A stretch of DNA of 45,862 nt from Nitrospina sp. (GCA_018697205.1 JABHTG010000008.1:1-45862); one strand, 5' to 3'; positions 15,010 to 24,831 are shown, numbered from the stretch's first letter. The notes: generated from the sequence alone by a model not told the origin. Program-made: numbers and translations.

Positions 15010-16440
15010 CTATTTTAGCTTTTGCTGACTTGATGCTTCTAGCCGAGGAAGACTGATCTTAAATTTTGTTCCTTCGCCCAGTTTGCTCTCTATATGGATA
15101 GTACCTTTATGCGAATCTGCAATAAATTTACAAATACTAAGTCCGAGCCCAGTACCCCCCTCTTGACGAGAGCGCGCTTTATCAACTCGATAAAATCGAT
15201 TAAAAACAAGGGGCAAATCCTCTTTAGAAATGCCAATACCGTTATCCTGAACGGTTATTAATGCAGTGTCTCTCTTAGCTTCCACAGATATTTTCACCTC
15301 TCCACCGGGTTGAGTATACTTAATTCCGTTTACAATCACGTTCCATATCATTTGCCGTAAACGAATAGGATCTCCATAAACATTCACTCTCTCAAGATAG
15401 GCAATCCCAATTTTTATTTTTTTTTCTGACCCAATAATTTCAGCATGTTTGCAAACCTCTTCGACTAGTAATTTAAGGTCGACTGATTCATAGTCTAAGG
15501 TAATCTGATTTTCATCAGACTTTGAAAGCAAAAACAAGTCTTCAAGAACTTTCGACATATACTGAACTTCTTCAAGATTACTTGAAATGACCTCCTGGTA
15601 TTCTTCTGGCTTTCTTTCTTTTCCCAGTGCAAGTTCGCCTTGGCCTTTTAGGACAGTTAAGGGGGTTCTAAGCTCGTGCGAGGCATCACTGCTGAACTGA
15701 CGCATTTGTATAAAAGAGCTTTCCAAACGATCCATCATCGAATTGAAGGTGAGTGCTAATTGACCAATCTCATCCTTGACTTCAGGCACAGGAATACGTT
15801 GGCTAATATTCGCACCTCCGCCAATATCTTTTGCAGTTTGGGTAATATTTGCCACAGGCTTAAGTGCTCGACTAGCTATAAAGCGACCGATCAAGGCAGT
15901 CAATAGGAGAAGGGCTGGGACAGCCGTCCACAAAATTATCTGTAGATTATTTAAGGTATCTACTACGACCTTTAGTGAAGTTCCTACTTGAACCAAGTTG
16001 CGAAGCTTGATGCCCTTTATAACTGGCATAGTTACTACTCGAATGGGGTGATTATCAGAGATAAAAAAAGTTTCGTAAGAAGTCCCTCCCTTTAATGCAG
16101 CTGAATATGCTCGCTGAGTAAGTGGAAACTGAGAACCGTCAAAATTTCTAGAAAGTGAACCAATGTTCCCAGAACCATCGTAAATTTTATAGGACTTATT
16201 TGTACCGAACCCCATAAATTGGTCAAAAAATAGATCAAGACCTGGGAACGGAGTTCGGCTATTATTGATCTGAGTTGACCGAGCTACAATACGTGCTGAA
16301 ACTGTGAGGGAACTGTCTACGCTTTCGTATAAACGCTTAGAAAGGAAGAAAAATAATAAAACACTAAATAGGACAAGAATGACACCCAGAAGAAAAATGT
16401 ACCATGCTGTTAATTTGGAGCGAATCGATGTAAATAGCAT
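15010..16440 (-). CDS. Sensor histidine kinase (CusS-like)
   Basis: A 476-aa membrane kinase. Helix 1 (about 12-35), a periplasmic sensor of about 130 residues, helix 2 (about 163-188), HAMP (189-243), then HisKA with H255 in DASHELRTPL and HATPase. The N-box VIVNGIKYT, G1 DNGIGI and G2 GGTGLGLSI are intact. The layout and sequence resemble heavy-metal sensor kinases of the CusS/PcoS/IrlS type. It starts 1 nt after the stop of the response regulator. Signal unknown; a metal ligand is a guess from family resemblance and from the small upstream protein rich in Glu, His and Cys. Confidence 0.88.
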   Translation of the reverse strand: MLFTSIRSKLTAWYIFLLGVILVLFSVLLFFFLSKRLYESVDSSLTVSARIVARSTQINNSRTPFPGLDLFFDQFMGFGTNKSYKIYDGSGNIGSLSRNFDGSQFPLTQRAYSAALKGGTSYETFFISDNHPIRVVTMPVIKGIKLRNLVQVGTSLKVVVDTLNNLQIILWTAVPALLLLTALIGRFIASRALKPVANITQTAKDIGGGANISQRIPVPEVKDEIGQLALTFNSMMDRLESSFIQMRQFSSDASHELRTPLTVLKGQGELALGKERKPEEYQEVISSNLEEVQYMSKVLEDLFLLSKSDENQITLDYESVDLKLLVEEVCKHAEIIGSEKKIKIGIAYLERVNVYGDPIRLRQMIWNVIVNGIKYTQPGGEVKISVEAKRDTALITVQDNGIGISKEDLPLVFNRFYRVDKARSRQEGGTGLGLSICKFIADSHKGTIHIESKLGEGTKFKISLPRLEASSQQKLK

Positions 16441-16441
16441 G

Positions 16442-17110
16442 TCATTTTTTCATGATATAGCCAACACCTCGCAAAGTATGCAATAACTTAACTTGCCGAC
16501 CTTTATCAATTTTATTGCGCAAGTGATTGATATAAACATCTATAACGTTTGTAAATGTGTCAAAGTTATAGTCCCACACATGCTCAGCAATCATAGTTCG
16601 GGTTAACACTTTTTCTTGATTGCGCATAAAGTATTCAAGGAGACCATACTCTTTTCCTGTAAGCTCTATTTCATCTCCTCCTCGGTTAACTTTATGGCTC
16701 ACTAAGTCAAGAGTGAGGTCTAAAATCTGGAGTGTAGTTTTGACTTCGGCCTTGCCACGTCTTAATAGCACCCTTACTCGTGCCAATAGCTCAGAAAAGG
16801 CGAATGGCTTTGTTAAATAATCATCGGCGCCCTTATTAAGGCCCTCCACCCTATCATCAACTGCATCCTTCGCCGTCAAAAGAAGAATAGGAACATCACT
16901 ACCTTGGCTTCGCAACTGTGAAAGAACTTCCAAACCATCCATTTTTGGAAGCATAATATCTAAAATAATTAAATCATATTGTCCTTCTAATCCAAGATGC
17001 AAACCGTTTTCCCCATCATGAGTTATGTCAACAGCATAGGTTTCTTCTTCTAATCCTTTTTTTATGAAACCAGCTACTTTTTTTTCATCTTCTACAACTA
17101 ATATTCGCAT
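16442..17110 (-). CDS. OmpR/PhoB-family response regulator (CusR-like)
   Basis: A 222-aa two-domain regulator. Receiver: acidic pair E7/D8, phosphoacceptor D51 (LIILDIMLPKMDG), conserved Thr (LLLTAKD) and Lys (DDYLTKPF). The effector is a winged helix with LTGKEYGLLEYFM, a recognition helix around NVIDVYINHLRNKID and the terminal hairpin LLHTLRGVGYIM. It partners the kinase directly downstream, with which it is almost joined. It begins directly after the stop of the preceding small gene. Most like CusR/CopR, whose targets are metal efflux genes. No efflux gene is visible here, so its regulon is probably elsewhere. Confidence 0.92.
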   Translation of the reverse strand: MRILVVEDEKKVAGFIKKGLEEETYAVDITHDGENGLHLGLEGQYDLIILDIMLPKMDGLEVLSQLRSQGSDVPILLLTAKDAVDDRVEGLNKGADDYLTKPFAFSELLARVRVLLRRGKAEVKTTLQILDLTLDLVSHKVNRGGDEIELTGKEYGLLEYFMRNQEKVLTRTMIAEHVWDYNFDTFTNVIDVYINHLRNKIDKGRQVKLLHTLRGVGYIMKK

Positions 17111-17347
17111 TTATACATCCCATTTTTTTTGTTGTTTATGGAGCTCTACTTCTCCTTTAAGCATATCTAAGTGTTTCTCACAATCTTTTAGAATAGCAGA
17201 ATACATTGCCCTACAACTTTCATCGTTCGCATCAATCATTGCCTGTCGACATATGCCAGCAGCTTCAGAGGAAGCTTCGATTGCTTTTACCAAATTTTCA
17301 TTAAATTTTTTTGACATTCTTAAATATCTTTCATAAATACAAAACAT
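17111..17347 (-). CDS. Small helical protein in two-component operon
   Basis: A 78-aa frame (68 aa if started at the ATG at 17317, which I think is at least as likely). The sequence is wholly helical with an EASSEAAGICRQAMID stretch, then DESCRAMYSAILKDCEKHLDMLK and ELHKQQKKW. It has repeated Glu/Asp, three Cys and two His positioned on the same helical faces, which resembles a two-helix ferritin-like or metal-binding fragment, but I cannot assign a family. It is immediately upstream of the response regulator with stop and start adjoining, so it is co-expressed with the two-component system. Confidence 0.6.
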   Translation of the reverse strand: MFCIYERYLRMSKKFNENLVKAIEASSEAAGICRQAMIDANDESCRAMYSAILKDCEKHLDMLKGEVELHKQQKKWDV

Positions 17348-17399
17348 ACTTATTCTAGCATTAAACTATCACTCACAAGCGACTAACTTGAAGTGTGTT

Positions 17400-17666
17400 T
17401 TAACTTTCAGGCCGATTTGTTTTGTCACTAAATACCTCCGGAAAAAGCGAATAAACCATTATTATTCCCAAAGCGAGTCCCATGTATGGAAGGTTGGCAA
17501 CCATTTCTGCTATAAAACGACCCAAAACTCCATAATCTCGAACTAAATTAGAAATGACTCTGTTCCCCGACTGTTCAAGAAGGTAAAAAATAAATTCGAT
17601 AACAGAACCACAAATAAATCCAATAAAAGCTCCAAACCCATAGTAAATCCATTTCATGTTTTTCAT
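17400..17666 (-). CDS. 88-aa membrane protein, first in two-component operon
   Basis: Two transmembrane helices (about 5-30 and 58-76) separated by a short polar loop with basic residues and an acidic C-terminus. Starts MKNMKWIYYGFGAFIGF. It lies 52 nt before the 78-aa gene in the same direction, so it probably begins this operon, and is divergent from the SDR gene. I recognise no family. Possible roles include an accessory to the sensor kinase, but nothing in the sequence proves it. Confidence 0.55.
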   Translation of the reverse strand: MKNMKWIYYGFGAFIGFICGSVIEFIFYLLEQSGNRVISNLVRDYGVLGRFIAEMVANLPYMGLALGIIMVYSLFPEVFSDKTNRPES

Positions 17667-17820
17667 AACTTATTTTTTTTTAATTTGAGGATAAATTCGT
17701 ATAGCATCTTTGCCAAAGAATGAATTATCATGATTCTGACTAATTGTGAATTTGCGATAATCGTATTTAAATCCATTATAACTATTGAAACAACTCATAT
17801 CAATTGCCCAAGGAGATACA

Positions 17821-18561
17821 GTGAGACTAGAAGGAAAATCGATAATTATTACCGGGGGTGGCTCCGGAATTGGACTAGCTTGCGCGAAACTGTTTACTAA
17901 TAAAGGTGCTGAGGTAGCAATTATTGGGAGAAGAAAAGATAGGATAGATTTAGCCGCAAAGGAAATTGAAGGCTCGATTCTACCCATCGTGGGAGACGTA
18001 GCAAATAATAAAGACCTAGACAATCTAGTTTCAAAAACCTTAAATACATTTGGGAAGATTGATATCGTTGTAAACAATGCTGGTGTATTTTCTGGCTCTT
18101 CATTGCATGAAACAAAAAGTGAGGACTGGAATAATGTAATGGACACTAATATTAATTCAGTATTCCAATTAACCAAGAGAGTGCTACCTCATATGTTGGA
18201 ACGTGAAGCCGGGACCTTCGTTCATATAGCTTCAATTGCCGGGCTCGTCGCAATACCTGGTGTTGCAGCATATAATGTTTCTAAGGGAGCCTTACTTCAG
18301 TTTAACCGTTCTATTGCCATGGAATATGGCCCCTTCGGAATACGCTCTAATGCCGTTTGTCCAGGTTTGGTAAAAACAGAAATGACCGAAGATCTTATGC
18401 AAAATGAAGAATTAATGAAGGAATGGAGTAAAGATTACCCTATTGGGCGGTTCGGTATACCTGAAGACATTGCTAGCGCTTGCCTATACTTAGCTTCAGA
18501 TGATTCATCTTTTGTTACTGGCGTCGCCCTTCCAGTAGACGGCGGTTTCACGGCTCATTAA
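17821..18561 (+). CDS. Short-chain dehydrogenase/reductase (FabG-like)
   Basis: A 246-aa classical SDR. The NAD(P) motif is TGGGSGIGLA (residues about 9-18), NNAG near 86, and the catalytic Ser-Tyr-Lys is in HIASIAGLVAIPGVAAYNVSK. The basic IGRRKDR after beta-2 favours NADP(H). The C-terminus DGGFTAH is usual for FabG-like enzymes. A TTG further upstream (17785) opens the frame, but GTG at 17821 follows AAGGAG at 7 nt and gives the standard N-terminus, so I use it. Substrate unknown. It precedes gatB by about 120 bp. Confidence 0.87.
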   Translation: MRLEGKSIIITGGGSGIGLACAKLFTNKGAEVAIIGRRKDRIDLAAKEIEGSILPIVGDVANNKDLDNLVSKTLNTFGKIDIVVNNAGVFSGSSLHETKSEDWNNVMDTNINSVFQLTKRVLPHMLEREAGTFVHIASIAGLVAIPGVAAYNVSKGALLQFNRSIAMEYGPFGIRSNAVCPGLVKTEMTEDLMQNEELMKEWSKDYPIGRFGIPEDIASACLYLASDDSSFVTGVALPVDGGFTAH

Positions 18562-18684
18562 TGGTGAGGCTTGACGTAAATTGAATCTGATATTACAATT
18601 AAATCACTCCAAAAAATCCCTTTTATCAAATAATACGGATTAAAGGGAATCTTTATATCTAAGTTGATTCCTGTAGGCTTTAGA

Positions 18685-20121
18685 ATGAACTATGAAATGG
18701 TTATTGGGCTTGAAGTCCACGTCCAATTAAAAACCCAGTCAAAAATATTTTGTTCCTGCTCAACTACGTTTGGCAAACCAGCAAACGAAAATACTTGTCC
18801 AGTATGCTTGGGTATGCCGGGAGTACTTCCAGTTTTAAACAAAGAGGCTCTCCAACTTGCAATGAAGGCATGTCTTTCTACCAATTGCCGTATCACTCCA
18901 ATGAACCGATTCGCGCGAAAAAATTATTTCTATCCAGACCTGCCTAAAGGTTACCAAATATCACAATTTGAACTTCCATTAGGAGTGGGCGGCTATATAA
19001 ATATTCAGACTAATGGTGTGAAAAAAAAAATTGGCCTTACACGTATTCATATGGAAGAAGATGCTGGAAAGTTGATTCATGGAGAAAACCTAGATAGCCC
19101 GGATAAAAGTTATGTGGATTTTAACCGTACCGGGGTACCTCTGGTAGAAATTGTCAGCGAGCCAGAACTTAGGTCCGGTGAAGAAGCCCGGGAATATCTA
19201 ACTCAATTAAAATCTATCCTTGATTACGCAGAAATAAGTGATTGTAATATGGAAGAAGGTAGCCTCCGTTGTGATGCCAATGTTTCTGTAAGACCTGAAG
19301 GGCAAAAAGAGTTTGGGACCCGAACAGAAACAAAAAACCTAAACTCATTTCGTTTTGTTCAGCGAGCTATAGAATATGAAGTTGATCGTCAAATTAAAGT
19401 TCTTGAGCAGGGAGATTCTATTATACAAGAAACTCGACTGTACGATTCTAGCAAGGGGGTAACTTTTGCTATGCGTAGCAAAGAGGAAGCGCATGACTAT
19501 CGCTATTTTCCAGAACCCGATCTTGTCCCGATTGAGATCAGTGATAAGTGGATCGAAGAAACGATGGATCAACTACCCGAATTACCTGAACAAAAAAGAG
19601 AACGTTTTATCCAAAGCTACAAAATTCCTGAATATGATGCTGGCGTTCTAACTACTTCTCGAGAAATAGCTGACTATTATGAGAAATCGGCTTCTCTACA
19701 CCCAAACCCCAAGCTAATTAGCAACTGGATTATGGGAGAACTACTGAGAGAACTAAAAAACGATGGTCAGAAAATCAATGCTTCTCCCATAAAACCTGAA
19801 CGTTTGGTCAGTCTTTTAAAATTGATCGAAGATGGCACTCTCAGTGCAAAAATGGCCAAAATTGTTTTTGAAGAAATGTATAGAAGCTCCAAATCAGCTA
19901 TAGAAATAGTTACTAAAAAGGGCTTAGCGCAAATAACCGACTCATCAGCTATAGAAAACCTAGTTGATGAAGTTTTACAGTTGAATACAGGCCAGGTGGA
20001 GCAGTACAGAAATGGAAAGGAAAAAGTTTTTGGATTTCTAGTTGGACAAATTATGAAGAAAAGTAAAGGTCAAGCCGACCCAACTCTGGTTAATAAATTA
20101 CTTAAGGATAGAATCAATTGA
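18685..20121 (+). CDS. gatB: Aspartyl/glutamyl-tRNA amidotransferase subunit B
   Basis: A 478-aa GatB, the kinase/tRNA-binding subunit of GatCAB that converts Asp-tRNA(Asn) or Glu-tRNA(Gln) to the amide forms. Hallmarks are [13 protein letters not shown] at the start, [62 protein letters not shown] and the [15 protein letters not shown] motif. The C-terminal YqeY-like domain ends with [20 protein letters not shown]. The frame opens to a TTG at 18664, but ATG 18685 gives the standard start. No gatA or gatC is adjacent. The stop overlaps a following exported protein gene (TTGA). Confidence 0.94.
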   Translation: MNYEMVIGLEVHVQLKTQSKIFCSCSTTFGKPANENTCPVCLGMPGVLPVLNKEALQLAMKACLSTNCRITPMNRFARKNYFYPDLPKGYQISQFELPLGVGGYINIQTNGVKKKIGLTRIHMEEDAGKLIHGENLDSPDKSYVDFNRTGVPLVEIVSEPELRSGEEAREYLTQLKSILDYAEISDCNMEEGSLRCDANVSVRPEGQKEFGTRTETKNLNSFRFVQRAIEYEVDRQIKVLEQGDSIIQETRLYDSSKGVTFAMRSKEEAHDYRYFPEPDLVPIEISDKWIEETMDQLPELPEQKRERFIQSYKIPEYDAGVLTTSREIADYYEKSASLHPNPKLISNWIMGELLRELKNDGQKINASPIKPERLVSLLKLIEDGTLSAKMAKIVFEEMYRSSKSAIEIVTKKGLAQITDSSAIENLVDEVLQLNTGQVEQYRNGKEKVFGFLVGQIMKKSKGQADPTLVNKLLKDRIN

Positions 20122-20651
20122 AACTATCAAAAAATATAGTATTTGAAAGTTCTATCTTATTGATAACGTCTTTAGTTTTGGTATTGCTTATCTCTGAGAG
20201 AGCTGAAGCAATCGCAAGTTGGTCAACTGATAAAAGGTTTAGGGACAATGGCGACAATACCATAACTGATACAAAAACTGATTTAATGTGGATGAAAGAA
20301 GATTCCTATCTCAATAGCGGCCATTGGGCCAACTGGTTTGGAGCTATTCGTTTTATCAAGCAAATGAACAAGATCGAATTCGCCGGTAAATACGACTGGC
20401 GACTTCCGACTATCAAGCAATTAACCACCCTTTACGAAAAAGAAAAAACTAATAGTAAGGTGTTAGGCAAGGGAATGAATATTCACATTGACCCTATTTT
20501 TGCTAAAGAGGGAAGTGCCTCTTTATGGTCTATTGAAGAAAATGGAAGTTATAATTCCTTTGGAGTTGTATTTAATACAGGAAAACGCTTTAACAGTTCC
20601 AAAAAATCTATCCTTAGAAAAGCTGTTCGAGCAGTTCGTTATTTAAATTAA
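20118..20651 (+). CDS. Exported DUF1566 (Lcl-type) domain protein
   Basis: A 177-aa exported protein. A signal peptide spans residues 1-32 (ending AEAIA). The body is a DUF1566 C-terminal Lcl-like domain: [20 protein letters not shown], then [34 protein letters not shown] and the terminal [11 protein letters not shown]1566 domains are found in surface or periplasmic proteins of unclear role, some binding collagen or polysaccharide. Start is TTG at 20118, overlapping the gatB stop; AAGGAT lies 8-14 nt upstream. It is followed 19 nt later by a TPR protein. Confidence 0.78.
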   Translation: MKLSKNIVFESSILLITSLVLVLLISERAEAIASWSTDKRFRDNGDNTITDTKTDLMWMKEDSYLNSGHWANWFGAIRFIKQMNKIEFAGKYDWRLPTIKQLTTLYEKEKTNSKVLGKGMNIHIDPIFAKEGSASLWSIEENGSYNSFGVVFNTGKRFNSSKKSILRKAVRAVRYLN

Positions 20652-20670
20652 ACGTTCTTTAGAGGTTCTA

Positions 20671-22287
20671 ATGAAAAAGGTTTCAATCATTACATTATTG
20701 ATAATATTATTAAGTTACGTAAGTCCTTTTCAAGGAGAAGCCACCTTCCCAGAAAAAAATATTGTCTTCTGGGGGCTTGGGCAGTCCGATGAACAAAAAA
20801 ATAATGACTTGATAAAAGCATATAACCTTGCAAAGGAAAATAACTACGAAGAAGCCCTTAAAATAATTGATCAGAAAATTCAAATATCTCCAAAATCAAC
20901 AACACTACATGTAATAAAAGGTCTAATTTTAAATGAAATGCGCATGTATTTACTGGCCATCAGAGAGCTAAATAATGCTCAGATAATCGAGAGCCGTCAT
21001 CCAGGTATTCACTTTGGATTTTGCAAGGTGTATCGAAATTTAGGAATGTCCGAACTTTCTTTGCAAGCTTGTAAGGTCACTGTAGAAATCCACCGTCTAT
21101 CTTCAGAAGCCCACTATGAACATGCGCAAACATTAATAGCAAACGGGAACATGGAACTCGCCAACAAATCTCTATCTACAGCAGCTGAACTTAATCCCAA
21201 TAATGCGCAATACCACTACCAAAGAGGTATGAATTTTTATTATCTAAACCAGTACGATGAGGCGGAAAGATCATTCCAAAAAGCTTTTTCAATTGACGCA
21301 AACGATGTCGACTCTGCATATCAATTGGCTTATATTTATGCAGCACGAAAAAAAGAAAATCTTGCAACTCAACAGATAGAACGAGTTCTTCAAATACAAA
21401 AAAAACACCCTAAAATTCAATCTGCCAAATTATTATTAGAGTACGTAAAAAAAAATGCGCTGGAGAAACTACCACTCAAAATTATTCCTCATGAATACCA
21501 TATTGGACGCTCAAAATCGTATTATAAGTCTGGAGAATTTGGACTTGCTCTAATAGAAATTGAGACAGCAGAAAAATTAAAACCCGATGACTTACAGATT
21601 AAAGAAATATTGATTGGGTTGACTGGGTTTCTTTTACGCATTAACAAGACGGAAAAAGCCCTAAATAAGATAATCTCAATCACAAATAAAACCGATATTA
21701 TTACTGCAAAAGCATATCAAGAATTGGGTGACATTGAGGTACTAAGAGGAAATTTGGCTAAAGCGCGCACTTATTATGAAAAAGTATTAAAACTTTCAGA
21801 CCCTAATGGAATAGCCCGACAATCTTTAAGCGAACTGCCAGATAAGATTGGACCAAATACGTCTCCACTTCAACGATCTGAAATTTTTATAGATCCCAGT
21901 ATCGCCTTAAATCGTAAAGGAGAACTATTCGCACAATATAAAATGTTTAAGCGCGCAATCGCTATATATAGTTTGGCATCCAGAATTAAACCTAACCACT
22001 TGCCAACTATGCTGAACACGGCAACAGTTTATTATAATAGTGAAAATTACGGTAAAGCCATATCTATTTTAGAGCGCCTTCTTTTGTCATTTCCCCATCA
22101 TGAAAATATGTTGGCGCATCGAATTCTTTTAGCGCAAGCCTATGTGAAAAGTAATAACCGAGGTAAAGGCCTCAAAAATATTGCTATCGCTATAAAAATC
22201 CAACCAGCTTCCAAAATAGCGATTAAATCCAATCCAGTATTTAATGAATTAAAAGAATTAAAAGAATATAAAAACTTAATCCAATAA
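20671..22287 (+). CDS. Exported TPR-repeat protein, 538 aa
   Basis: A 538-aa protein with a signal peptide (residues 1-24, ending GEA-T) followed by roughly ten TPR units in two blocks, residues about 45-260 and 285-500. Recurrent anchors include NEMRMYLLAIRELNNA, NGNMELANKSLSTAAELNPN, YYLNQYDEAERSFQKAFSID and RGNLAKARTYYEKVLKL. No enzymatic domain is visible. It is probably a periplasmic scaffold. It is part of a run of exported proteins after gatB; AGAGG precedes the ATG. Confidence 0.75.
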   Translation: MKKVSIITLLIILLSYVSPFQGEATFPEKNIVFWGLGQSDEQKNNDLIKAYNLAKENNYEEALKIIDQKIQISPKSTTLHVIKGLILNEMRMYLLAIRELNNAQIIESRHPGIHFGFCKVYRNLGMSELSLQACKVTVEIHRLSSEAHYEHAQTLIANGNMELANKSLSTAAELNPNNAQYHYQRGMNFYYLNQYDEAERSFQKAFSIDANDVDSAYQLAYIYAARKKENLATQQIERVLQIQKKHPKIQSAKLLLEYVKKNALEKLPLKIIPHEYHIGRSKSYYKSGEFGLALIEIETAEKLKPDDLQIKEILIGLTGFLLRINKTEKALNKIISITNKTDIITAKAYQELGDIEVLRGNLAKARTYYEKVLKLSDPNGIARQSLSELPDKIGPNTSPLQRSEIFIDPSIALNRKGELFAQYKMFKRAIAIYSLASRIKPNHLPTMLNTATVYYNSENYGKAISILERLLLSFPHHENMLAHRILLAQAYVKSNNRGKGLKNIAIAIKIQPASKIAIKSNPVFNELKELKEYKNLIQ

Positions 22288-22474
22288 AGTCTACTTTGCT
22301 AAGACGAACAAATACTTGTAGCCAAATTAAAGTTTCTCTCTCAGCAGTTGTTTGACATTATACGTTTATCTTGATACACACTTAATTAATCCCAAAAGGG
22401 CTAATATAGGCTGTTATAAGCATTAACAGTCTAAACTTTCTATATTATGAATACTCCAATTACGAGGACTAATT

Positions 22475-22924
22475 ATGCTGAGTTTAGAAAAAACATTAAG
22501 CATTAAGTCTCTAAATACGCCAGCAGCACTACTCCTATTTCTAGTATTGGCATTAGCTATAACTCCTGTCATAGCATCATCTCAAGAGCACCCCTGCCAA
22601 AACGCCAGCATTCAACTTAGAGGTGATTTAGATGTCATAATGAATAGAGGTGGACTATGGGCCTTAATGGAACAAACCGAAGGACTTAAAGATAAATCTG
22701 TATTGGGACTGCAGATAGACGGAAAACTCGCTAGGTTAGTTGGTAACTTTGAAACTATGTGTGAAGAGAAAAAAAACCCTACGAAACAATTATTTAATAG
22801 TATGACCAACCTACTTGGTGAAGCAAGAATGATATGGAACCCAAGCTCCTCAGGGGAAGCAGTTTTACAATTACTTGACCCACTGAATAAAAAAATCGAT
22901 ACCCTACTTTCAAAAACCAAATAG
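22475..22924 (+). CDS. 149-aa exported protein, unknown
   Basis: A secreted or anchored protein: hydrophobic residues about 17-34 end in VIASSQEHPC. The mature part is helical, with two Cys (PCQN and METMCEE-like FETMCEEKK) that could form a disulfide, and the C-terminus is Lys-rich. I recognise no family. GAGGA precedes the ATG. A perfect TTGACA is at 22352-22357, but the -10 17 bp away is poor. The 187-bp gap before it contains a CTGTTA/TAACAG dyad (22411-22429) of unknown meaning. It sits upstream of bcp by 31 bp. Confidence 0.6.
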   Translation: MLSLEKTLSIKSLNTPAALLLFLVLALAITPVIASSQEHPCQNASIQLRGDLDVIMNRGGLWALMEQTEGLKDKSVLGLQIDGKLARLVGNFETMCEEKKNPTKQLFNSMTNLLGEARMIWNPSSSGEAVLQLLDPLNKKIDTLLSKTK

Positions 22925-22955
22925 CATTTCTAAGAAACATTTCAATAGGTATCTA

Positions 22956-23414
22956 ATGGTAAAAGAAGGCAACAAAGCCCCTGATTTCTCCGGAAAGAAT
23001 CAAGATGGGAAGTTAGTCAAACTAAGCTCGTTTAAATCAAAAAAAAACATAATCCTATATTTTTACCCTAAGGACATGACCCCGGGTTGTACAACGGAGG
23101 CATGTGACTTTAGGGACTATTACAAAAAATTCAAAAATACTATAATTCTTGGTATTAGTGCTGATTCAACTGAGCGCCACCAAAAATTTATTGCGAAACA
23201 TGATCTACCATTTGAGTTAATCGCCGATGAAAATAAAAAAATTTGTGAGAAATACGGCGTATGGCAAGAAAAAAAACTATACGGAAAAACCTTCATGGGG
23301 ATTGTAAGATCCACGTTTATCATTGACAAAACTGGTGTAATAAAAAAAATATTCCCAAAGGTAAAAGTTAAAGGGCATGTCGAGGAAGTACTTGAAATAC
23401 TAAAAAAAATATAA
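22956..23414 (+). CDS. bcp: Thioredoxin-dependent peroxiredoxin PrxQ/Bcp
   Basis: A 152-aa peroxiredoxin of the PrxQ type. The active site is FYPKDMTPGCTTEACDFRD with peroxidatic C45 and resolving C50, the atypical 2-Cys CxxxxC spacing. GKTFMGIVRSTFIID is the usual conserved C-terminal segment. It reduces peroxides in the cytoplasm using thioredoxin. No signal peptide. It converges on the M24 peptidase gene with only 7 nt between stops. Confidence 0.92.
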   Translation: MVKEGNKAPDFSGKNQDGKLVKLSSFKSKKNIILYFYPKDMTPGCTTEACDFRDYYKKFKNTIILGISADSTERHQKFIAKHDLPFELIADENKKICEKYGVWQEKKLYGKTFMGIVRSTFIIDKTGVIKKIFPKVKVKGHVEEVLEILKKI

Positions 23415-23421
23415 CTAATTT

Positions 23422-24831
23422 TTATTCATTACCCGTAGTTGACATTAGTTTTTCAATCTGCCTAACTGTTTTAGGTATTGAACGCGAAAGATTTTCACAG
23501 CCTGTTTTGGTAATCAACAAATTATCCTCAATTCTAATCCCCACCTCTTCGTCGTAGAGTTTCCCATTAAGACGTATTTTAAAAGAACCATACAATCCAG
23601 GTTCATTACTAATCATCCAACCTTCCTGCATAGGCTCACTAAGATAGTTTCTAAATGGATCACCATCGTGTTCCTGTTCTCCCATAAGATGACTTACTCC
23701 ATGTGGACGGTCTTTATATCTTAGTTTTAATTTACCACCAGCATTTTTAAAAATTTTTCCAAGATCCTGGTTAATAGAATCCCAACAAAAATTATTAAGC
23801 TCATCTATAGTGATGCCTCTCCGAGCCTTTTTCTGGACTAGCAATTGAGCTTTTAAAACAATCTCATATAGCATTTTTTGCATCGGATTAAACTTACCAG
23901 ATGCAGGAACTGTTCGACTGATATCCGCATGCATTGTCATCCAACGAACACCAAAGTCCATCAAGACCATTTCACCCTTGCTAAAACTATCATCATTTTT
24001 CATGTAGTGAAGGACTGTTGCATTATGACCAGATGCTACTATTGATGGGAAACTAAGCCCGTATGGAGACTCTTCAAGCATTCTCCCCTCCAGGAACCCC
24101 TGAACCTGATATTCATTCTTAAAAAAAATAAATTTTTTCAATGTTGCAATGAAGCTTTTTCCTGTTATTTTTTCAGCTGCAAGAACATTTTTTATATCGT
24201 ACGAATCAAGAGGGAGGCGAAGTCCAAAATGACTTTTCATGATATTACTTAATGATGACTTCCGGTCCCATGAACGTAAATAACTCGCTAATCTACCTTT
24301 AAACTTCCAATTGTGGTCTGTTTTAATCTCTACTATTTTTTTTCCCGCCTTGCCTTCCATCCACAAGGTTCCAATTTTTTTGTTTTTTTGATTTTTAAAG
24401 CGGGTCTTGATAGATTTTTCAAAATCAGCAATATCTCGAATATCTTTTATTCCCGTTACTTGCTGTGCTTCACGAACACTTCTAGGATCCCCTACACCTA
24501 AGCGAATACCATCCCAAAATTCTTTTGTGAAGTCCTTCTTATTAACGAATAATATCTCGTCGGACTCAGTAGAGTTTGGATCCAGCAAAAGTATGACATT
24601 AGACTGATTGACTCCCGTCAAATACATGATTGCTGGTTCTTGATAGGTAGGACAATGTGCATAAGCCCACACAGTCTCTTGCCCAGGACCATATGGAACT
24701 CCTGTGATAGCCATCAGCATATTTTCTTTATCAAGCAGTCTTTTTCGCCTGTTTCTGTATCTTTTTTTGGCTAATTTCCCAGCACCGCCGTCACGAAAAA
24801 CTCCAGAGTATGTGTTTTTTAATTTATTCAT
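23422..24831 (-). CDS. Xaa-Pro aminopeptidase (M24B, PepP-like)
   Basis: A 469-aa M24B peptidase. The N-terminal aminopeptidase-P domain has YLTGVNQSNVILLLDPN. The pita-bread catalytic domain keeps the metal ligands: Asp in LMDFGVRWMTMHADISRTVP (two), His in HGVSHLMGEQEHDGD, Glu in MISNEPGLYGSF and Glu in GIRIEDNLLIT. It removes N-terminal residues before proline in the cytoplasm. The N-terminus is unusually basic (KKRYRNRRKRLLDKE). It is longer than E. coli PepP (441). It may be co-transcribed with the TPMT-like gene upstream. Confidence 0.87.
   Translation of the reverse strand: MNKLKNTYSGVFRDGGAGKLAKKRYRNRRKRLLDKENMLMAITGVPYGPGQETVWAYAHCPTYQEPAIMYLTGVNQSNVILLLDPNSTESDEILFVNKKDFTKEFWDGIRLGVGDPRSVREAQQVTGIKDIRDIADFEKSIKTRFKNQKNKKIGTLWMEGKAGKKIVEIKTDHNWKFKGRLASYLRSWDRKSSLSNIMKSHFGLRLPLDSYDIKNVLAAEKITGKSFIATLKKFIFFKNEYQVQGFLEGRMLEESPYGLSFPSIVASGHNATVLHYMKNDDSFSKGEMVLMDFGVRWMTMHADISRTVPASGKFNPMQKMLYEIVLKAQLLVQKKARRGITIDELNNFCWDSINQDLGKIFKNAGGKLKLRYKDRPHGVSHLMGEQEHDGDPFRNYLSEPMQEGWMISNEPGLYGSFKIRLNGKLYDEEVGIRIEDNLLITKTGCENLSRSIPKTVRQIEKLMSTTGNE

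Noticed and set aside
17670-18176. 168-aa leftward frame opposite the SDR gene
   Set aside because: It is the antisense of the SDR coding region; the SDR motifs are intact on the other strand and the leftward protein has no recognisable features.
18617-18648. TCCCTTT/AAAGGGA inverted repeat before gatB
   Set aside because: 18-nt loop, and the T-run is on the strand that has no gene reading into it, so it does not work as a terminator for the SDR.
22411-22429. CTGTTA/TAACAG dyad before the 149-aa exported protein gene
   Set aside because: Only 6-bp arms in AT-rich DNA and no T-run or aligned promoter; kept only as a note in that gene.
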